Source: an uncultured Bacillota bacterium
GTDB taxonomy: Bacteria > Bacillota > Clostridia > Christensenellales > UBA1242
Assembly (NCBI GenBank): GCA_945947685.1
Contig: CAMEYT010000031.1
Span: forward strand, 1 to 5,639
Length of the DNA: 5,639 nucleotides
Reading direction: 5' to 3'
Both the position numbers and the translations under genes were made by a program. The notes under the pieces are model-generated. The model was not told the origin of the DNA and searched no databases. It worked only from the letters and a program-made list of their open reading frames with translations. Within the stretch, counting starts at the first letter, position 1, and each line of letters begins with the position of its first letter. This document shows, one piece after another, positions 5,407 to 5,639 of the stretch.

Positions 5407-5639
5407 ATGAAAATTGTTATTGATGCATTTGGTGGAGATAATTCACCAGAAGAAATTGTTGAGGGTGCTGTTTTAGCAGTGCAGAAATACAAGGATTTAG
5501 AAATTATTTTAACGGGTAAAACAGATATAATTAAGAATATATTGAATGGAAGAGTTGAAAGGATTGAAGTTGTTGAAGCTCCAGATATAATCTCAAATGA
5601 CGATGTTCCAACTGAAGCTATTAGAAGGAAAAAAGAATC
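5407..5639 (+). CDS. plsX: Phosphate acyltransferase PlsX (partial, 3' end outside window)
   Basis: Only the N-terminal 77 residues are present; the reading frame is open to the window end. PlsX converts acyl-ACP and phosphate to acyl-phosphate, the donor used by PlsY to start phospholipid synthesis, and works at the inner face of the membrane. The start MKIVIDAFGGDNSPEEIVEGA matches the family's Asp-Ala-(Met)-Gly-Gly-Asp signature, with Phe at position 8 where Met is common. The VEAPDIISNDDVPTEAIRRKK stretch matches the conserved segment before the catalytic core. ATG at 5407 follows GGAG at 5395-5398 with an 8-nt spacer. The usual neighbours after plsX (acpP, fab genes) would lie outside the window. 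Confidence 0.95.
   Translation, partial: MKIVIDAFGGDNSPEEIVEGAVLAVQKYKDLEIILTGKTDIIKNILNGRVERIEVVEAPDIISNDDVPTEAIRRKKE

Overview
The window is a chromosomal housekeeping segment from a low-GC (roughly one third GC by eye) Gram-positive bacterium, most likely an anaerobic, fermentative member of the Clostridia (Bacillota). Four things point this way: strong AGGAGG-type ribosome binding sites, sigma-A-like promoters, a DUF4364-family gene and a YlbJ-type sporulation membrane protein next to pta-ackA, and the familiar clostridial order ylbJ / pta-ackA / rpmF / plsX. The standard bacterial code applies, since TGA is used as a stop in pta. No phage, IS element, CRISPR array, tRNA or rRNA was seen.

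Layout. Positions 44-610 (minus) hold a DUF4364 winged-helix-like protein. A 110-bp divergent promoter region separates it from an unrecognised 266-residue, helical, acidic protein at 721-1521 (plus). That gene converges on a ylbJ-like gene at 1518-2438 (minus, TTG start), and the two stop codons share one TTAA. The terminator for the plus-strand gene lies inside the ylbJ coding sequence. A 145-bp divergent region follows, with a near-consensus promoter driving pta (2584-3576) and ackA (3573-4796), which are translationally coupled by an ATGA overlap. Right after the ackA stop, a TTGACA-N17-TAAAAT promoter starts the rpmF transcript (L32, 4881-5072), which ends at a rho-independent terminator. 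A 334-bp AT-rich gap with a long imperfect inverted repeat and a promoter leads to plsX (5407 onwards), which is cut by the window end.

How the genes work together. Pta and AckA convert acetyl-CoA to acetyl phosphate and then to acetate plus ATP, the usual energy-yielding end of clostridial fermentation. RpmF is ribosomal protein L32. PlsX makes acyl-phosphate from acyl-ACP for phospholipid synthesis. The DUF177 (YceD-like) gene that often sits before rpmF is absent here, and rpmF and plsX are separated by a terminator, so the usual linkage looks loosened. YlbJ-like proteins are tied to spore formation in Bacillus. The roles of the DUF4364 protein and the 266-residue protein are not known from sequence.

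I found no convincing new multi-gene system. The most unusual points are the uncharacterised 266-residue protein, the convergent pair with an embedded terminator, and several palindromic elements in the control regions.
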